Shown in pieces: positions 7,724 through 15,827 of a DNA stretch of 26,348 nt. Position 1 is the stretch's first letter. Each line of letters opens with the position of its first letter. The stretch is taken from positions 1-26,348 of the forward strand of contig PDQE01000076.1 of the NCBI GenBank assembly GCA_002747735.1, read 5' to 3'. The notes beneath the pieces were generated by a model that made no database searches, was not told where the DNA came from, and saw only the letters and a program-made list of their open reading frames with translations. The stretch comes from Flavobacteriales bacterium. GTDB lineage: Bacteria > Bacteroidota > Bacteroidia > Flavobacteriales > Flavobacteriaceae. Position numbers and translations under genes: made by a program.

Positions 7724-9994
7724 ATGGATAATATTTACTTGTTAATGTTAATTGCACTGGCCGTTTTGGCTATTGCAGATTTGGTAGTAGGAGTAAGCAA
7801 CGATGCGGTTAACTTTCTGAATTCTGCCATCGGTTCCAAAGCCATTTCTTTTAGGGCTATAATGATAGTTGCAAGCATAGGCGTGGCACTGGGGGCTATT
7901 TTTTCTAGCGGGATGATGGAAGTAGCGAGAAAAGGAATTTTTATACCGGGAGAATTTTACTTTAGTGAAATTATGATCATTTTTATGGCTGTGATGATTA
8001 CCGATATATTATTGCTAGACTTCTTTAATACCCTAGGCTTACCTACCTCCACTACAGTTTCTATAGTTTTTGAATTATTGGGTGCTGCTGTGGCCATATC
8101 ACTTATAAAAATCATTAGCAATGACGGCTCAGTAACAGAACTGGCCAACTACATAAACACTTCAAAGGCTACCGAAATTATCTTGGGAATAGTCGGTTCG
8201 GTAATTATAGCCTTTTCCATAGGTGCTTTTGTGCAATATATGTCCAGATTATTATTATCATTTAATTTTGAACGAAAATCTAATTTTACCAGAGCTTTAT
8301 TTGGTGGAATTGCTCTTACTGCGATAACTTATTTTATTTTTATAAAAGGATTAAAAGGAACTGATTATTACAAAGCTATTTCTCATTTAATAGAAGGTAA
8401 GACACTAATCATTATATTTATAAGCCTTATATTCTGGACTTTCTTTTCATATTTATTTGTAACCTTTATCAAAAAGAATATATATAAACTCATTATTGGA
8501 GTGGGTACTTTTGCTCTGGCTTTGGCATTTGCCGGTAATGATTTGGTAAATTTTATTGGGGTTCCAATAGCTGCATGGCAATCCTATGAAGCTTGGGCTG
8601 CATCGGGTATTCCTGCTAATGAATTTACTATGGAAACCTTGGGTGGTAAAGTAAGTACACCTACCTTGTTATTATTTCTTTCCGGATTAATAATGGTTGT
8701 TACACTATGGTTTTCCAAAAAAGCCAGATATGTTGCCGAAACCGAAATTAATTTAGCGAGAGAAGGAGCCGGGAAAGAGCGTTTTGAACCCAATTTTCTC
8801 TCCAGAGCTTTGGTAAGAGGTTCTATTTTGGCTTCCCGGTTTGCTATTAAAGTGATGCCTAAAAGTATCCATCAAAAAATTGAAAAACAATTTGAAAAAC
8901 CGGTAATTAAATTAGCAAAAGGCAAAAGACATGAATTGCCTGCCTTTGATATGGTAAGGGCTGCAGTTAATTTAATGACAGCCAGTGTACTCATCTCTTG
9001 GGCTACCTCCATGAAATTACCACTTTCTACTACTTATGTTACTTTTATGGTGGCCATGGGTACATCATTAGCAGACCGTGCCTGGGGAACAGATAGTGCG
9101 GTATATAGAGTTGCAGGCGTATTAAATGTTATTGGTGGATGGTTTTTTACGGCAATAAGTGCCTTTATTGCAGCAGGAATAGTAGCTTACCTGATAGACT
9201 TGGGCGGTGCTACTATGATTGCTATTTTATTGTTAATGGCTGTAATTTTACTCATTAGAAATTATCTACAACATATAAAACGCAATAGGGAATTAAAAGC
9301 CGAAGACAGCCTTAGTAAAGCCGAAAGCAGTTCCATACAAGGCGTTATCGAAGAAAGTGCAGACACCATTTCTAAAGTGCTTAAACGATTGAATAAAGTA
9401 AATAGCCATACCGTTCAAGGCCTGATAAATGAAGATTTGAGTTCGCTTAAAAAGGCTAAAAAGTCAGTGGTAAAATTAGAAAATGAAATTGACGACCTGC
9501 AAAGCCATATATTTTATTTTATCAAGGACTTGGATGACTCTTATGTAGGAGCCAGTAAGTTTTATATTGACCTAATTGGGAGTTTACAAGACATGGCCCA
9601 GTCGGCCAGCTTTATTGCCAAAGTAAGTCATAAACATATCTATAACAATCATAAAACCTTAAAGAAGAAACAAGCGGAAGAACTTACCATAATAAATGAT
9701 AAATTAAGCGATCTTTTCTTCAGGATAAGAAAGATTTTTGAAAATCGGGACTTTGACAAAATAGTACCGGATTTAATGGATGAAAAAATTACTCTGTTGA
9801 GTCAGGTAGAACAGTCCATACAATATCAGGTAGAACGAACCAGAACGGCTGAAGCCAATCCCAAAAATACTACATTATTTTTTAGTATTCTATTGGAGAG
9901 CAAGGATTTGATAAAAGCCGTAATGAACGTACTGGATCTTTATTATATAGAACATGACCGGACAGAAAATATGATTGAGAATTTAGAGGACTAA
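7724..9994 (+). CDS. PiT-family inorganic phosphate transporter with PhoU-like tail
   Basis: This is a 756-residue inner-membrane permease, much longer than classical PitA (~500 aa) because of an added cytoplasmic domain. The two inverted PHO4 halves carry the signatures GVSNDAVNFLNSAIGSKA (23-40) and GNDLVNFIGVP (271-281), with matching GLPTSTT (105-111) and LPLSTTYVTFM (432-442) motifs. About ten hydrophobic helices end near residue 515. The remaining ~220 residues are charged and helical, and look like a PhoU/DUF47 domain, which in related transporters is thought to regulate flux. Transport is expected to be cation-coupled. The neighbours are the porin upstream and a convergent Na/Pi cotransporter whose stop codon overlaps this one (9991-9994). 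Confidence 0.92.
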   Translation: MDNIYLLMLIALAVLAIADLVVGVSNDAVNFLNSAIGSKAISFRAIMIVASIGVALGAIFSSGMMEVARKGIFIPGEFYFSEIMIIFMAVMITDILLLDFFNTLGLPTSTTVSIVFELLGAAVAISLIKIISNDGSVTELANYINTSKATEIILGIVGSVIIAFSIGAFVQYMSRLLLSFNFERKSNFTRALFGGIALTAITYFIFIKGLKGTDYYKAISHLIEGKTLIIIFISLIFWTFFSYLFVTFIKKNIYKLIIGVGTFALALAFAGNDLVNFIGVPIAAWQSYEAWAASGIPANEFTMETLGGKVSTPTLLLFLSGLIMVVTLWFSKKARYVAETEINLAREGAGKERFEPNFLSRALVRGSILASRFAIKVMPKSIHQKIEKQFEKPVIKLAKGKRHELPAFDMVRAAVNLMTASVLISWATSMKLPLSTTYVTFMVAMGTSLADRAWGTDSAVYRVAGVLNVIGGWFFTAISAFIAAGIVAYLIDLGGATMIAILLLMAVILLIRNYLQHIKRNRELKAEDSLSKAESSSIQGVIEESADTISKVLKRLNKVNSHTVQGLINEDLSSLKKAKKSVVKLENEIDDLQSHIFYFIKDLDDSYVGASKFYIDLIGSLQDMAQSASFIAKVSHKHIYNNHKTLKKKQAEELTIINDKLSDLFFRIRKIFENRDFDKIVPDLMDEKITLLSQVEQSIQYQVERTRTAEANPKNTTLFFSILLESKDLIKAVMNVLDLYYIEHDRTENMIENLED

Positions 9995-11757
9995 GTATTC
10001 TTTTCTAATAGGTTATCCTTAGATAAGTATAATATTTCCGTTACCTCTATCAGTTTTTTTCTAATGTCATTTACATTGCTGTAATCATTGATTAAAGAAG
10101 CTGCTTCTTCGGGTGAAATAAGTTGATTTCTAATGAGTTTGTCTATGGAATTACTGCTTATTTTATTTCGCTCTTTAGCTTTAGCTTTTAAATCTTGTAG
10201 TTTCTGATAATTTTCGGCACCTAATTGTTCTGGGCTTTTCTGTACCTCTATAATTAGTTGCCATAACCTTATTATTTTTTTTCTTAACTTGTTATACTCT
10301 TTTTTTAAATGAGGGTTTTCGGTATAGAGAAAATTAGAAATATTTGGCCTTAAGTCTAACAATGTTTTTATAATCTCTACCATTTTTCTGTTGGCCGTTT
10401 TGATTTCTCCCAGTTTTTTTATCTGAGCATTACTTAGATTAAGATTGGCTTGAGCCGCAATGGAATAGGTTATAATTTTACTGTAAATAGTTTTTACTTT
10501 ATTGTAGTACGACTCAGAAACATCTATACTTATTTCTCTGGTAGATTTTTTTGCTATCTCTTTTGGCTTTAAACTCATTAACACGTCATCTCTATGGACA
10601 TTAATGGCATGGGTTACTATTTCAAATAAGGCATTTTCAAAAAGGTGTTTTGTTTCTTTTTCTACGGCAGATAGCATTGTAGCCGGCACTTTAATCGCAT
10701 TTTCATTTAAAAATTTAGGCTGGTCTATATCTTTATCATTAGTACTCCCTACATATTTTGTTAACCAAGTAGTAAGCCTACCTAAAAAAGGTAGTATAAT
10801 CAGTACCCCAAAAATGTTAAAAATGGTGTGAAAAACAGCAAGTTTTAACGTGTAATCCGTTGAAACAATACCAATAGCACCTGAGAGAAAATCAACAAAA
10901 CGAGCGAAAGGAAAAATGAAAATCAGGGCAAAAATCCCTGTAACAAAATTAAAAATTAAATGGGCCAAGGCCAGTCTTTTTCCGGCTATATTAGCACCAA
11001 TAGAGCCTATAATTGCAGTTATTGTGGTACCAATATTGGAACCCACGGCTAAGGCCAGGGCATTTTCATAAGTAATCTGATTGGCGGCCAAGGCAGTTAA
11101 AACAAGGGCTAAAGTAGCAGAACTGGATTGTAAAATAGCCGTAATAGCAATACCCAAAAAGGCAAATATAAAAACCCCTTTATAGCCTGATATAGCAAAC
11201 TTACTAAGGTCTAAATATTGGTTAAACACTTCAAAGCCTTCTTTCATGTAATGTATGCCGAGAAAAAATAAACCTAAACCCAGTAAAATATTACCCAACC
11301 CTCTTTGCCACTTTTTTTTCTGAAATGTAAATAGCACCCCAAAAACCAGCATGGGCAAGGCAAAAGCAGATATTTTAATTTTTAACCCAAACGCCGCTAC
11401 TAACCAAGCCGTAGAGGTAGTACCTATATTTGCTCCAAATATGATGCCTATTCCGGCATCCAGAGTGATGAGGCCGGCACTGATAAATGAAATGGTTATT
11501 ACAGAAACCAATGAGCTGGATTGCATCAAAGCAGTAACCAAAGCTCCTATGCCTATACTCTTTGATAATGTATTAGTAGCATTTTTAATGATTTTTTGCA
11601 ATGAGCCTTTAGAAAATACTTTAAAGCCTTCTTCTAAGATTACCATTCCAAATAAGAGTAAGGCTATCCCGGCAGAAATTTTCTCTGCTTGCGGATAAAA
11701 TATAAACAGCAATAATAACAGAATTACTATGGCAAAAAATGAAATGCTCCTAAGCAT
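9991..11757 (-). CDS. Na/Pi cotransporter family protein with PhoU-like domain
   Basis: This is a 588-residue inner-membrane protein of the NptA/YjbB type. Two repeated Na/Pi-cotransporter modules carry the paired signatures QSSS (79-82 and 210-213) and GANIGTT / GSNIGTT (108-114, 239-245). Roughly eight or nine hydrophobic helices end near residue 325. The C-terminal ~240 residues are charged and helical and fit a PhoU-like regulatory domain. Family members move phosphate with sodium; in some bacteria they export excess phosphate, so direction cannot be decided here. It is convergent with the PiT gene, with overlapping stops. The upstream region has only a near-match to the -7 consensus (TATCTTAG on the minus strand). 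Confidence 0.9.
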   Translation of the reverse strand: MLRSISFFAIVILLLLLFIFYPQAEKISAGIALLLFGMVILEEGFKVFSKGSLQKIIKNATNTLSKSIGIGALVTALMQSSSLVSVITISFISAGLITLDAGIGIIFGANIGTTSTAWLVAAFGLKIKISAFALPMLVFGVLFTFQKKKWQRGLGNILLGLGLFFLGIHYMKEGFEVFNQYLDLSKFAISGYKGVFIFAFLGIAITAILQSSSATLALVLTALAANQITYENALALAVGSNIGTTITAIIGSIGANIAGKRLALAHLIFNFVTGIFALIFIFPFARFVDFLSGAIGIVSTDYTLKLAVFHTIFNIFGVLIILPFLGRLTTWLTKYVGSTNDKDIDQPKFLNENAIKVPATMLSAVEKETKHLFENALFEIVTHAINVHRDDVLMSLKPKEIAKKSTREISIDVSESYYNKVKTIYSKIITYSIAAQANLNLSNAQIKKLGEIKTANRKMVEIIKTLLDLRPNISNFLYTENPHLKKEYNKLRKKIIRLWQLIIEVQKSPEQLGAENYQKLQDLKAKAKERNKISSNSIDKLIRNQLISPEEAASLINDYSNVNDIRKKLIEVTEILYLSKDNLLEKNT

Positions 11758-11846
11758 TATAAAAAATTTGAGCTAAGATAAGTTTATTCCATCAACTAAA
11801 TTAATTTTTTTAATTTTCGGGAAGACAATATCAAGATGATTCCAAT

Positions 11847-11873
11847 AAAAAACCCCGCCAAAAATGACAGGGT
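11847..11873 (-). terminator. Rho-independent terminator, minus strand
   Basis: Read on the minus strand, ACCCTGTC (11873-11866), a loop of ATTTTT and GGCGGGGT (11859-11852) pair as an 8-bp stem with two G-U pairs. A T run follows (11852-11847). On the plus strand the wobble pairs become mismatches, so it works in the minus direction. It probably ends transcripts from the beta-barrel gene at 12056-12556. Confidence 0.65.
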
Positions 11874-11887
11874 AAATTTTATATTTA

Positions 11888-12043
11888 ATACCAGTTCTGC
11901 TTTAAAAATACTCAAAAAATAAAATGATGAATTTTTGTGATAGATAAGGCGTAAAAATTAAGTATAGCTATAGTTTATTTTTACAACGAAATATAGCATA
12001 AAAAGGCACATTTTATTGAGTAATTTTGAAGTGGAAATGGTAT
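11888..12043. mobile_element. Second MITE-like element with long terminal inverted repeats
   Basis: The ends begin ATACCAGTTC and, read inward from the other side, ATACCATTTC. The arms (11888-11926 and 12009-12043) match over some 35 positions, with about five mismatches and a 4-base gap. The interior has a further 30-bp near-palindrome centred at 11967/11968 (13 of 15 pairs). No coding potential was seen. The terminal ATACCA and the internal AAGGC followed by an A run recall the element at 18859-18955. No clear target duplication remains, so it would be old or diverged. Confidence 0.5.
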
Positions 12044-12055
12044 AACCGGTATTAA

Positions 12056-12556
12056 TTATAATTGATATAGAACACCGCCTACAAACACCACCTGACTGTA
12101 ATCACTGATTACGTATTTTAGCTCTGCAAAAACACTAAATTGGTCAGAGAAATACCATCTGCCACCTCCACCTATGTTAAAGCCTATACTGTTGTCTTTA
12201 ACTTCATATTCATTAAGATAATCATAATCACCGTATCTATAACTAGAATAATTAAATCCGGCAAGTGGATACACATTCAATTCATCTTGCATAATTGGAA
12301 TTTTATAATGGCCATTTGCATCTACAGAAAAAATATTTCTTTTATAACCGTAGATTTTACTACCTGCAAAATAGGACAAACTTGGCGAAATAGCGATATT
12401 TTCGGTAATTCCAAACTCCGCTTTTGCCACGGCTCCCGGACCATCTACGGCATCATTAAATCCAAGGCCACCTCCAATGGAAATTTCTTGTGCATTTGAC
12501 ATAAACAATACCCCAATTACCATAATAAGGGTAACCAAAATTTTTAAATTTTTCAT
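12056..12556 (-). CDS. Small outer-membrane beta-barrel protein
   Basis: This is a 166-residue exported protein with a clear signal peptide (about residues 1-22, ending SNAQ). The mature part alternates short polar and aromatic beta strands with Gly-rich turns, such as ISIGGGLGFNDA, NIGGGGRWYFSD and FAELKYVISD. That is typical of the eight-stranded OmpW/OmpX-like or generic 'porin family' proteins of Bacteroidota. The C-terminus YQL is less typical than Phe. Substrate or ligand is unknown. It lies 57 bp downstream of the Tic20-like gene on the same strand and no clean promoter box separates them, so co-transcription is plausible. A terminator follows at 11847-11873. Confidence 0.75.
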   Translation of the reverse strand: MKNLKILVTLIMVIGVLFMSNAQEISIGGGLGFNDAVDGPGAVAKAEFGITENIAISPSLSYFAGSKIYGYKRNIFSVDANGHYKIPIMQDELNVYPLAGFNYSSYRYGDYDYLNEYEVKDNSIGFNIGGGGRWYFSDQFSVFAELKYVISDYSQVVFVGGVLYQL

Positions 12557-12613
12557 AAATATAAAATTTAGAAGTTAGTATTTTATTTGTGTACCAGCCC
12601 CGGTAAGGAAAGA

Positions 12614-12979
12614 TTACAAACCTTTAAACCACTCTTCATATTTTGCTCCGAGTATAGGCATAGGCTGTTGTCTTTCGTTAATTGCATTCACTAGGCCCAT
12701 TATCCACATATAAATCAGAATTAAAATTCCTACTATCCATATTAACAATCCTAAAATAGGAATTATGGCTATAAAACCCAAAACTATACCGGTTAAAGTA
12801 AGGCCAAGCACTTGCCTGATATGATAACTGGCTAAAGGAATTTTTTTGTCATTATTCATTACAAATGCAATAATTAATCCTATCCATGTAATATAAGCTA
12901 TAATGGCTATCTTTTTACCTTCGCCATGATCTGTTGTGGAGATGTTTTCTACTGTTTTTGTTGGTTCTGTATTTTCCAT
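12614..12979 (-). CDS. Small Tic20/DUF4870-like membrane protein
   Basis: This is a 121-residue integral membrane protein. A soluble, acidic, Thr-rich N-terminus (1-25) is followed by a first helix (about 27-42). The segment NNDKKIPLASYHIRQVLGL, close to the conserved 'HxRQ' region of Tic20/DUF4870 proteins, comes next. Two more long hydrophobic stretches fall at about 58-75 and 77-97, before a short amphipathic tail (ERQQPMPILGAKYEEWFKG). Relatives are sometimes annotated 'import component protein' by similarity to chloroplast Tic20, but no bacterial function is established. A good -7 box lies 20 bases upstream, and the beta-barrel gene follows. Confidence 0.75.
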   Translation of the reverse strand: MENTEPTKTVENISTTDHGEGKKIAIIAYITWIGLIIAFVMNNDKKIPLASYHIRQVLGLTLTGIVLGFIAIIPILGLLIWIVGILILIYMWIMGLVNAINERQQPMPILGAKYEEWFKGL

Positions 12980-12999
12980 AGTTTTTAATTTTAAACAGA

Positions 13000-13007
13000 C
13001 AAATTTA
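13000..13007 (-). promoter_or_regulatory. -7 promoter element of the Tic20-like gene
   Basis: On the minus strand TAAATTTG matches TAnnTTTG exactly, 20 bases before the ATG at 12979. No well-spaced -33 TTTG was seen. Confidence 0.55.
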
Positions 13008-13120
13008 ACACAAATCTTGTAAATGTCTTAATTTATACTATAAAAAATGAGAGTATTTTAAAAGGTTTATTAACAACTATCAAGAAGTTTATCTAAGCCT
13101 GACTTAATCTATGTATTCCT

Positions 13121-13162
13121 GAGTTTTCTAAACCAATGCGGGTATCCATAACCCTAAAACTC
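13121..13162. repeat. Nested inverted repeat in intergenic DNA
   Basis: GAGTTTT (13121-13127) pairs with AAAACTC (13156-13162), enclosing GGGT (13140-13143) paired with ACCC (13151-13154). It lies just upstream of repeat copy 1 in the 514-bp gap 12980-13493. That gap otherwise holds the Tic20-like promoter and the dispersed repeat. No conserved RNA family was recognised. Confidence 0.3.
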
Positions 13163-13201
13163 AAACAATTTTAATTAATTGAATATCCATTAGTTATTTT
13201 T

Positions 13202-13348
13202 AACCTGAATTCGGTTAATCTTGTTTTCACAGAACGTATAGAATACTCTAGATTTGTACTTAAAAGCATGAAGAAATATCAAGATATTTCAAAGGTTTTT
13301 AAGTGCAAAGATGAGGTGTTATATACGTTTGTTGTTAAGACTTTCTTC
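13202..13348 (+). repeat. Dispersed repeat, copy 1 (uninterrupted)
   Basis: About 147 bp are nearly identical, in the same orientation, to 18736-18986. The start AACCTGAATTCGGTT is a near-perfect palindrome around GAATTC. Inside lies a promoter-like TAGATTTG (13249-13256), 11 bases before an ATG (13268) that opens a 64-codon frame to 13462 (MKKYQDISKVFKCKDEVLY...). Copy 2 has a 1-bp insertion seven codons after this ATG (MKKYSRYFKGF then stop), so the frame is not conserved. The unit resembles the promoter end of a lost insertion sequence or gene. I do not recognise the family. Confidence 0.8.
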
Positions 13349-13493
13349 TCAATATTACTCGAAAATTTCATAAAATTTCTAATCAAAAATAAAGAAAGCT
13401 GTGGTCACAATATTAATCGAACTCAGGTTTTTATTAATTTACTTTGGAAAAGTTGGGAATAAAAATGGGAGATTCAACGATACTGGATTAAAA

Positions 13494-14072
13494 CTAAGAT
13501 TTAGCGAGTTTTAATTCCGCTGCCACTTTCTCTAATTTTGCATACCAATCCTCACCAAATTTTCTTATCAACCCCTCCTTAACAAACTTATAAATAGGCA
13601 CTTGTAATTCCTTTCCCAGTTTACAAGCAGTATTACATATCTCCCACCGATGATAATTTACCGCATTTAGTGTAGAATATTCCGTTATCCTAATGGGGTA
13701 CAAATGGCAAGATACCGGTTTTTTAAACGGAATTAAACCTCTGTTATAAGCTTGTTCTATACCACATTTTGCAATGCCATTTTTATCGTAGGTAATGTAA
13801 ACACAACTGTCATCATCAGGGATTAATGGTGTTTCAAATTCACCTTTATGCCCCACATAGAGCCCTTGGTTTTCAATGGCTTCAATGCCTTTTTTAGTTA
13901 AAAAAGATTTTACTTTTGGGTAAACATCCATTAAAACAGATAATTCTGCTTCCTCCAGTGGAGCTCCCGCTTCTCCGTCTATACAACAGGCACCTTTACA
14001 GGCATTGAGATTACAAACAAAATCGTTTTCAATAATCTCCTCCGAAACAATGCTATTTCCCAATTGAAACAT
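13494..14072 (-). CDS. DUF3109 family cysteine-rich protein
   Basis: This is a 192-residue cytosolic protein with nine cysteines. The N-terminal cluster is Cys20-x4-Cys25-x3-Cys29-Cys30 (CNLNACKGACC), followed by Cys90, Cys103, Cys122 in KPVSCHLYPIRI, Cys146 and Cys150. This pattern is the DUF3109/YkgJ-like arrangement, thought to bind zinc or an iron-sulfur cluster; the biochemical role is not established. Length is normal for the family. It is divergent from tyrS, with back-to-back promoters in 95 bp. The C-terminus lies just beyond the unassigned sequence that follows repeat copy 1. Confidence 0.85.
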   Translation of the reverse strand: MFQLGNSIVSEEIIENDFVCNLNACKGACCIDGEAGAPLEEAELSVLMDVYPKVKSFLTKKGIEAIENQGLYVGHKGEFETPLIPDDDSCVYITYDKNGIAKCGIEQAYNRGLIPFKKPVSCHLYPIRITEYSTLNAVNYHRWEICNTACKLGKELQVPIYKFVKEGLIRKFGEDWYAKLEKVAAELKLAKS

Positions 14073-14089
14073 AAGAAAAATTTTTTATG

Positions 14090-14117
14090 CAAAATTAGTC
14101 AAATTACTGCGAACAAA
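14090..14117 (-). promoter_or_regulatory. Promoter of the DUF3109 gene (-33 and -7)
   Basis: On the minus strand, TTTG (14117-14114), 16 bases, then TAATTTTG (14097-14090) matches the Bacteroidota -33/-7 promoter with an exact -7 element, 17 bases before the ATG at 14072. It is the best two-part promoter in the window. Confidence 0.6.
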
Positions 14118-14143
14118 AACTTTTATCCTTACATCAAAGCGTT

Positions 14144-14151
14144 TATCTTTG
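14144..14151 (+). promoter_or_regulatory. -7 promoter element of tyrS
   Basis: TATCTTTG matches TAnnTTTG exactly, 16 bases before the ATG at 14168. It faces away from the DUF3109 promoter about 50 bp to the left. Confidence 0.6.
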
Positions 14152-14167
14152 TCAAAAATTAACAATT

Positions 14168-15463
14168 ATGCTTACAAATTTTGTTGAAGAATTACAATGG
14201 AGAGGCCTACTGCAAGACATTATGCCCGGAACGGAAGAACAATTAGCAAAAGAAATCACCACTGCTTATATTGGTTTTGACCCTACTGCAGATTCCTTGC
14301 ACATTGGCGGCTTGGTCCCCGTTATTATTCTAAAACATTTTCAGTTGGCCGGCCACAAGCCAATTGCCTTGATAGGTGGAGCTACCGGAATGATAGGCGA
14401 CCCCAGCGGGAAATCTAAGGAACGAAACCTATTGGATGAAGCCACTCTGGAAAAAAATATAAACGGAATTAAAAAGCAATTGGCAAAATTCTTAGATTTT
14501 AATACCACAAAACCCAACGGTGCAGAGCTGGTAAACAACTACGATTGGATGAAAAACATGTCCTTTTTGGATTTTGCCAGAGACGTGGGAAAACATATCA
14601 CGGTAAACTATATGATGGCCAAAGACTCGGTAAAATCACGATTAAATCCGGATGCTAAAGAGGGAATGAGCTTTACCGAGTTTACGTATCAATTGATTCA
14701 GGGCTATGACTTCTTACACCTCTACAAAGAAAAAAATTGCAAATTACAAATGGGCGGCTCTGACCAATGGGGTAATATTACCACTGGCACAGAACTCATT
14801 AGGCGTAAGGAGCAAGGCAAAGCCTATGCGGTTACCTGTACTTTGATTACCAAAGCAGACGGCACAAAATTTGGAAAATCTTTGGATGGCAATGTATGGC
14901 TGGACCCCAAAAAGACTTCGCCGTATAAATTTTACCAATACTGGCTAAATATATCTGATGAAGATGCTGAAAATTACATCAAGATATTTACTTTTTTAGA
15001 TCAGCAAACCATCAAAGCCATTATTTATGAGCACAAGCATCAGCCACATAAAAGACTCTTACAAAAAACACTGGCTAATGAGGTTACCATGATGGTACAC
15101 TCAAAAGAGGCTTTGGAAAACGCCATTTCTGCATCGGAAATATTGTTTGGAAAATCTACCTCGGCCAGTTTAAAAGCTCTAGATGAAGAAACATTTTTAG
15201 ATGTTTTTGAAGGGGTTCCTCAAGCAAAAATTAACAAAACCGATTTAACCAACGGTATTGATATTATTGCCGCTCTTAATGAAAAATCGGGTTTTCTAAA
15301 ATCCAATGGCGAAGCCAGAAGGGCTTTAAAAGAAAACTCTATTTCGGTAAACAAAGAAAAAGTACAGGAAGGATATAGTTTAAGTTCCAGTAATCTAATA
15401 GCTGAAAAATATATCTTATTACAACGCGGAAAGAAAAATTATTTTCTTTTAAAAGTAGTGTAA
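14168..15463 (+). CDS. tyrS: Tyrosyl-tRNA synthetase
   Basis: This class I aminoacyl-tRNA synthetase charges tRNA-Tyr in the cytosol. At 431 residues it has normal length for the bacterial TyrS form. The Rossmann domain carries the HIGH-type motif HIGG (45-48) in [27 protein letters not shown] and the tyrosine/tRNA site [12 protein letters not shown] follow. The KMSKS equivalent is KFGKS (234-238), usual for this TyrRS subclass. The C-terminus has an S4 RNA-binding domain ([17 protein letters not shown] onward). The gene stands alone: its own promoter precedes it and a terminator follows at 15578-15600. Confidence 0.97.
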   Translation: MLTNFVEELQWRGLLQDIMPGTEEQLAKEITTAYIGFDPTADSLHIGGLVPVIILKHFQLAGHKPIALIGGATGMIGDPSGKSKERNLLDEATLEKNINGIKKQLAKFLDFNTTKPNGAELVNNYDWMKNMSFLDFARDVGKHITVNYMMAKDSVKSRLNPDAKEGMSFTEFTYQLIQGYDFLHLYKEKNCKLQMGGSDQWGNITTGTELIRRKEQGKAYAVTCTLITKADGTKFGKSLDGNVWLDPKKTSPYKFYQYWLNISDEDAENYIKIFTFLDQQTIKAIIYEHKHQPHKRLLQKTLANEVTMMVHSKEALENAISASEILFGKSTSASLKALDEETFLDVFEGVPQAKINKTDLTNGIDIIAALNEKSGFLKSNGEARRALKENSISVNKEKVQEGYSLSSSNLIAEKYILLQRGKKNYFLLKVV

Positions 15464-15577
15464 GTAAAATTAACTCAAATTATCCACGTAGAACTAAAAC
15501 AATTTATCTTACTAAAAATCAATTGATTATAGTTATTTTGCGAAAATAAAAAATCATTTTTTTACCCATAAAAAAAA

Positions 15578-15600
15578 CCGCTTTAGAAAAAGCGGCTTTT
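15578..15600 (+). terminator. Terminator after tyrS
   Basis: CCGCTTT (15578-15584), loop AGAA, AAAGCGG (15589-15595), then CTTTT, make a compact stem-loop about 115 bp after the tyrS stop. The flanking A run on the left makes it partly bidirectional. Confidence 0.8.
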
Positions 15601-15635
15601 AAATCTTGAAATAAACTTTAATTTATTTCCAATTT

Positions 15636-15651
15636 TCTCTTTTTAAAGAGA
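15636..15651. repeat. Short palindrome between two terminators
   Basis: TCTCTTT and AAAGAGA with two bases between form a 7-bp perfect inverted repeat. It lies in the 364-bp gap between tyrS and the kinase operon. The gap otherwise holds only the two flanking terminators and AT-rich DNA. Confidence 0.3.
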
Positions 15652-15700
15652 GGTGTTTCAATTTAGAGTACTTTGTTTATATCTTGATGGGTTCTCTAGC

Positions 15701-15749
15701 TAAGAAAAAAGAAACAGCCTAAATTGTAGAAATCTATTTAAGCTGTTTC
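15701..15749 (-). terminator. Terminator of the histidine kinase operon
   Basis: On the minus strand GAAACAGC (15749-15742) pairs with GCTGTTTC (15718-15711), extended by TTAAAT/ATTTAG with one mismatch. It is followed by TTTTTTCTTA (15710-15701). It sits about 80 bp downstream of the kinase stop, the right place to end the three-gene operon. Confidence 0.7.
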
Positions 15750-15827
15750 AATTAAAAGCAATCAACCCAATTTGCTCTGTTTTATAAATTTCTTAAGACA
15801 AATGTAAGTACCAATTCTAAAGAAATT

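Noticed and set aside
11351..11698. A 115-codon open frame on the plus strand
   Set aside because: It is antisense to the Na/Pi cotransporter, which has clear QSSS and GANIGTT motifs in the other frame.
12140..12499. A 119-codon open frame on the plus strand
   Set aside because: It is antisense to the small beta-barrel gene, which has a good signal peptide and strand pattern. The plus-strand frame shows no protein-like motif.
13268..13462. A 64-codon open frame starting inside repeat copy 1
   Set aside because: The second repeat copy has a frameshift in the same place and the protein resembles nothing I know. It is more likely a remnant than a gene, so it is described within the repeat.
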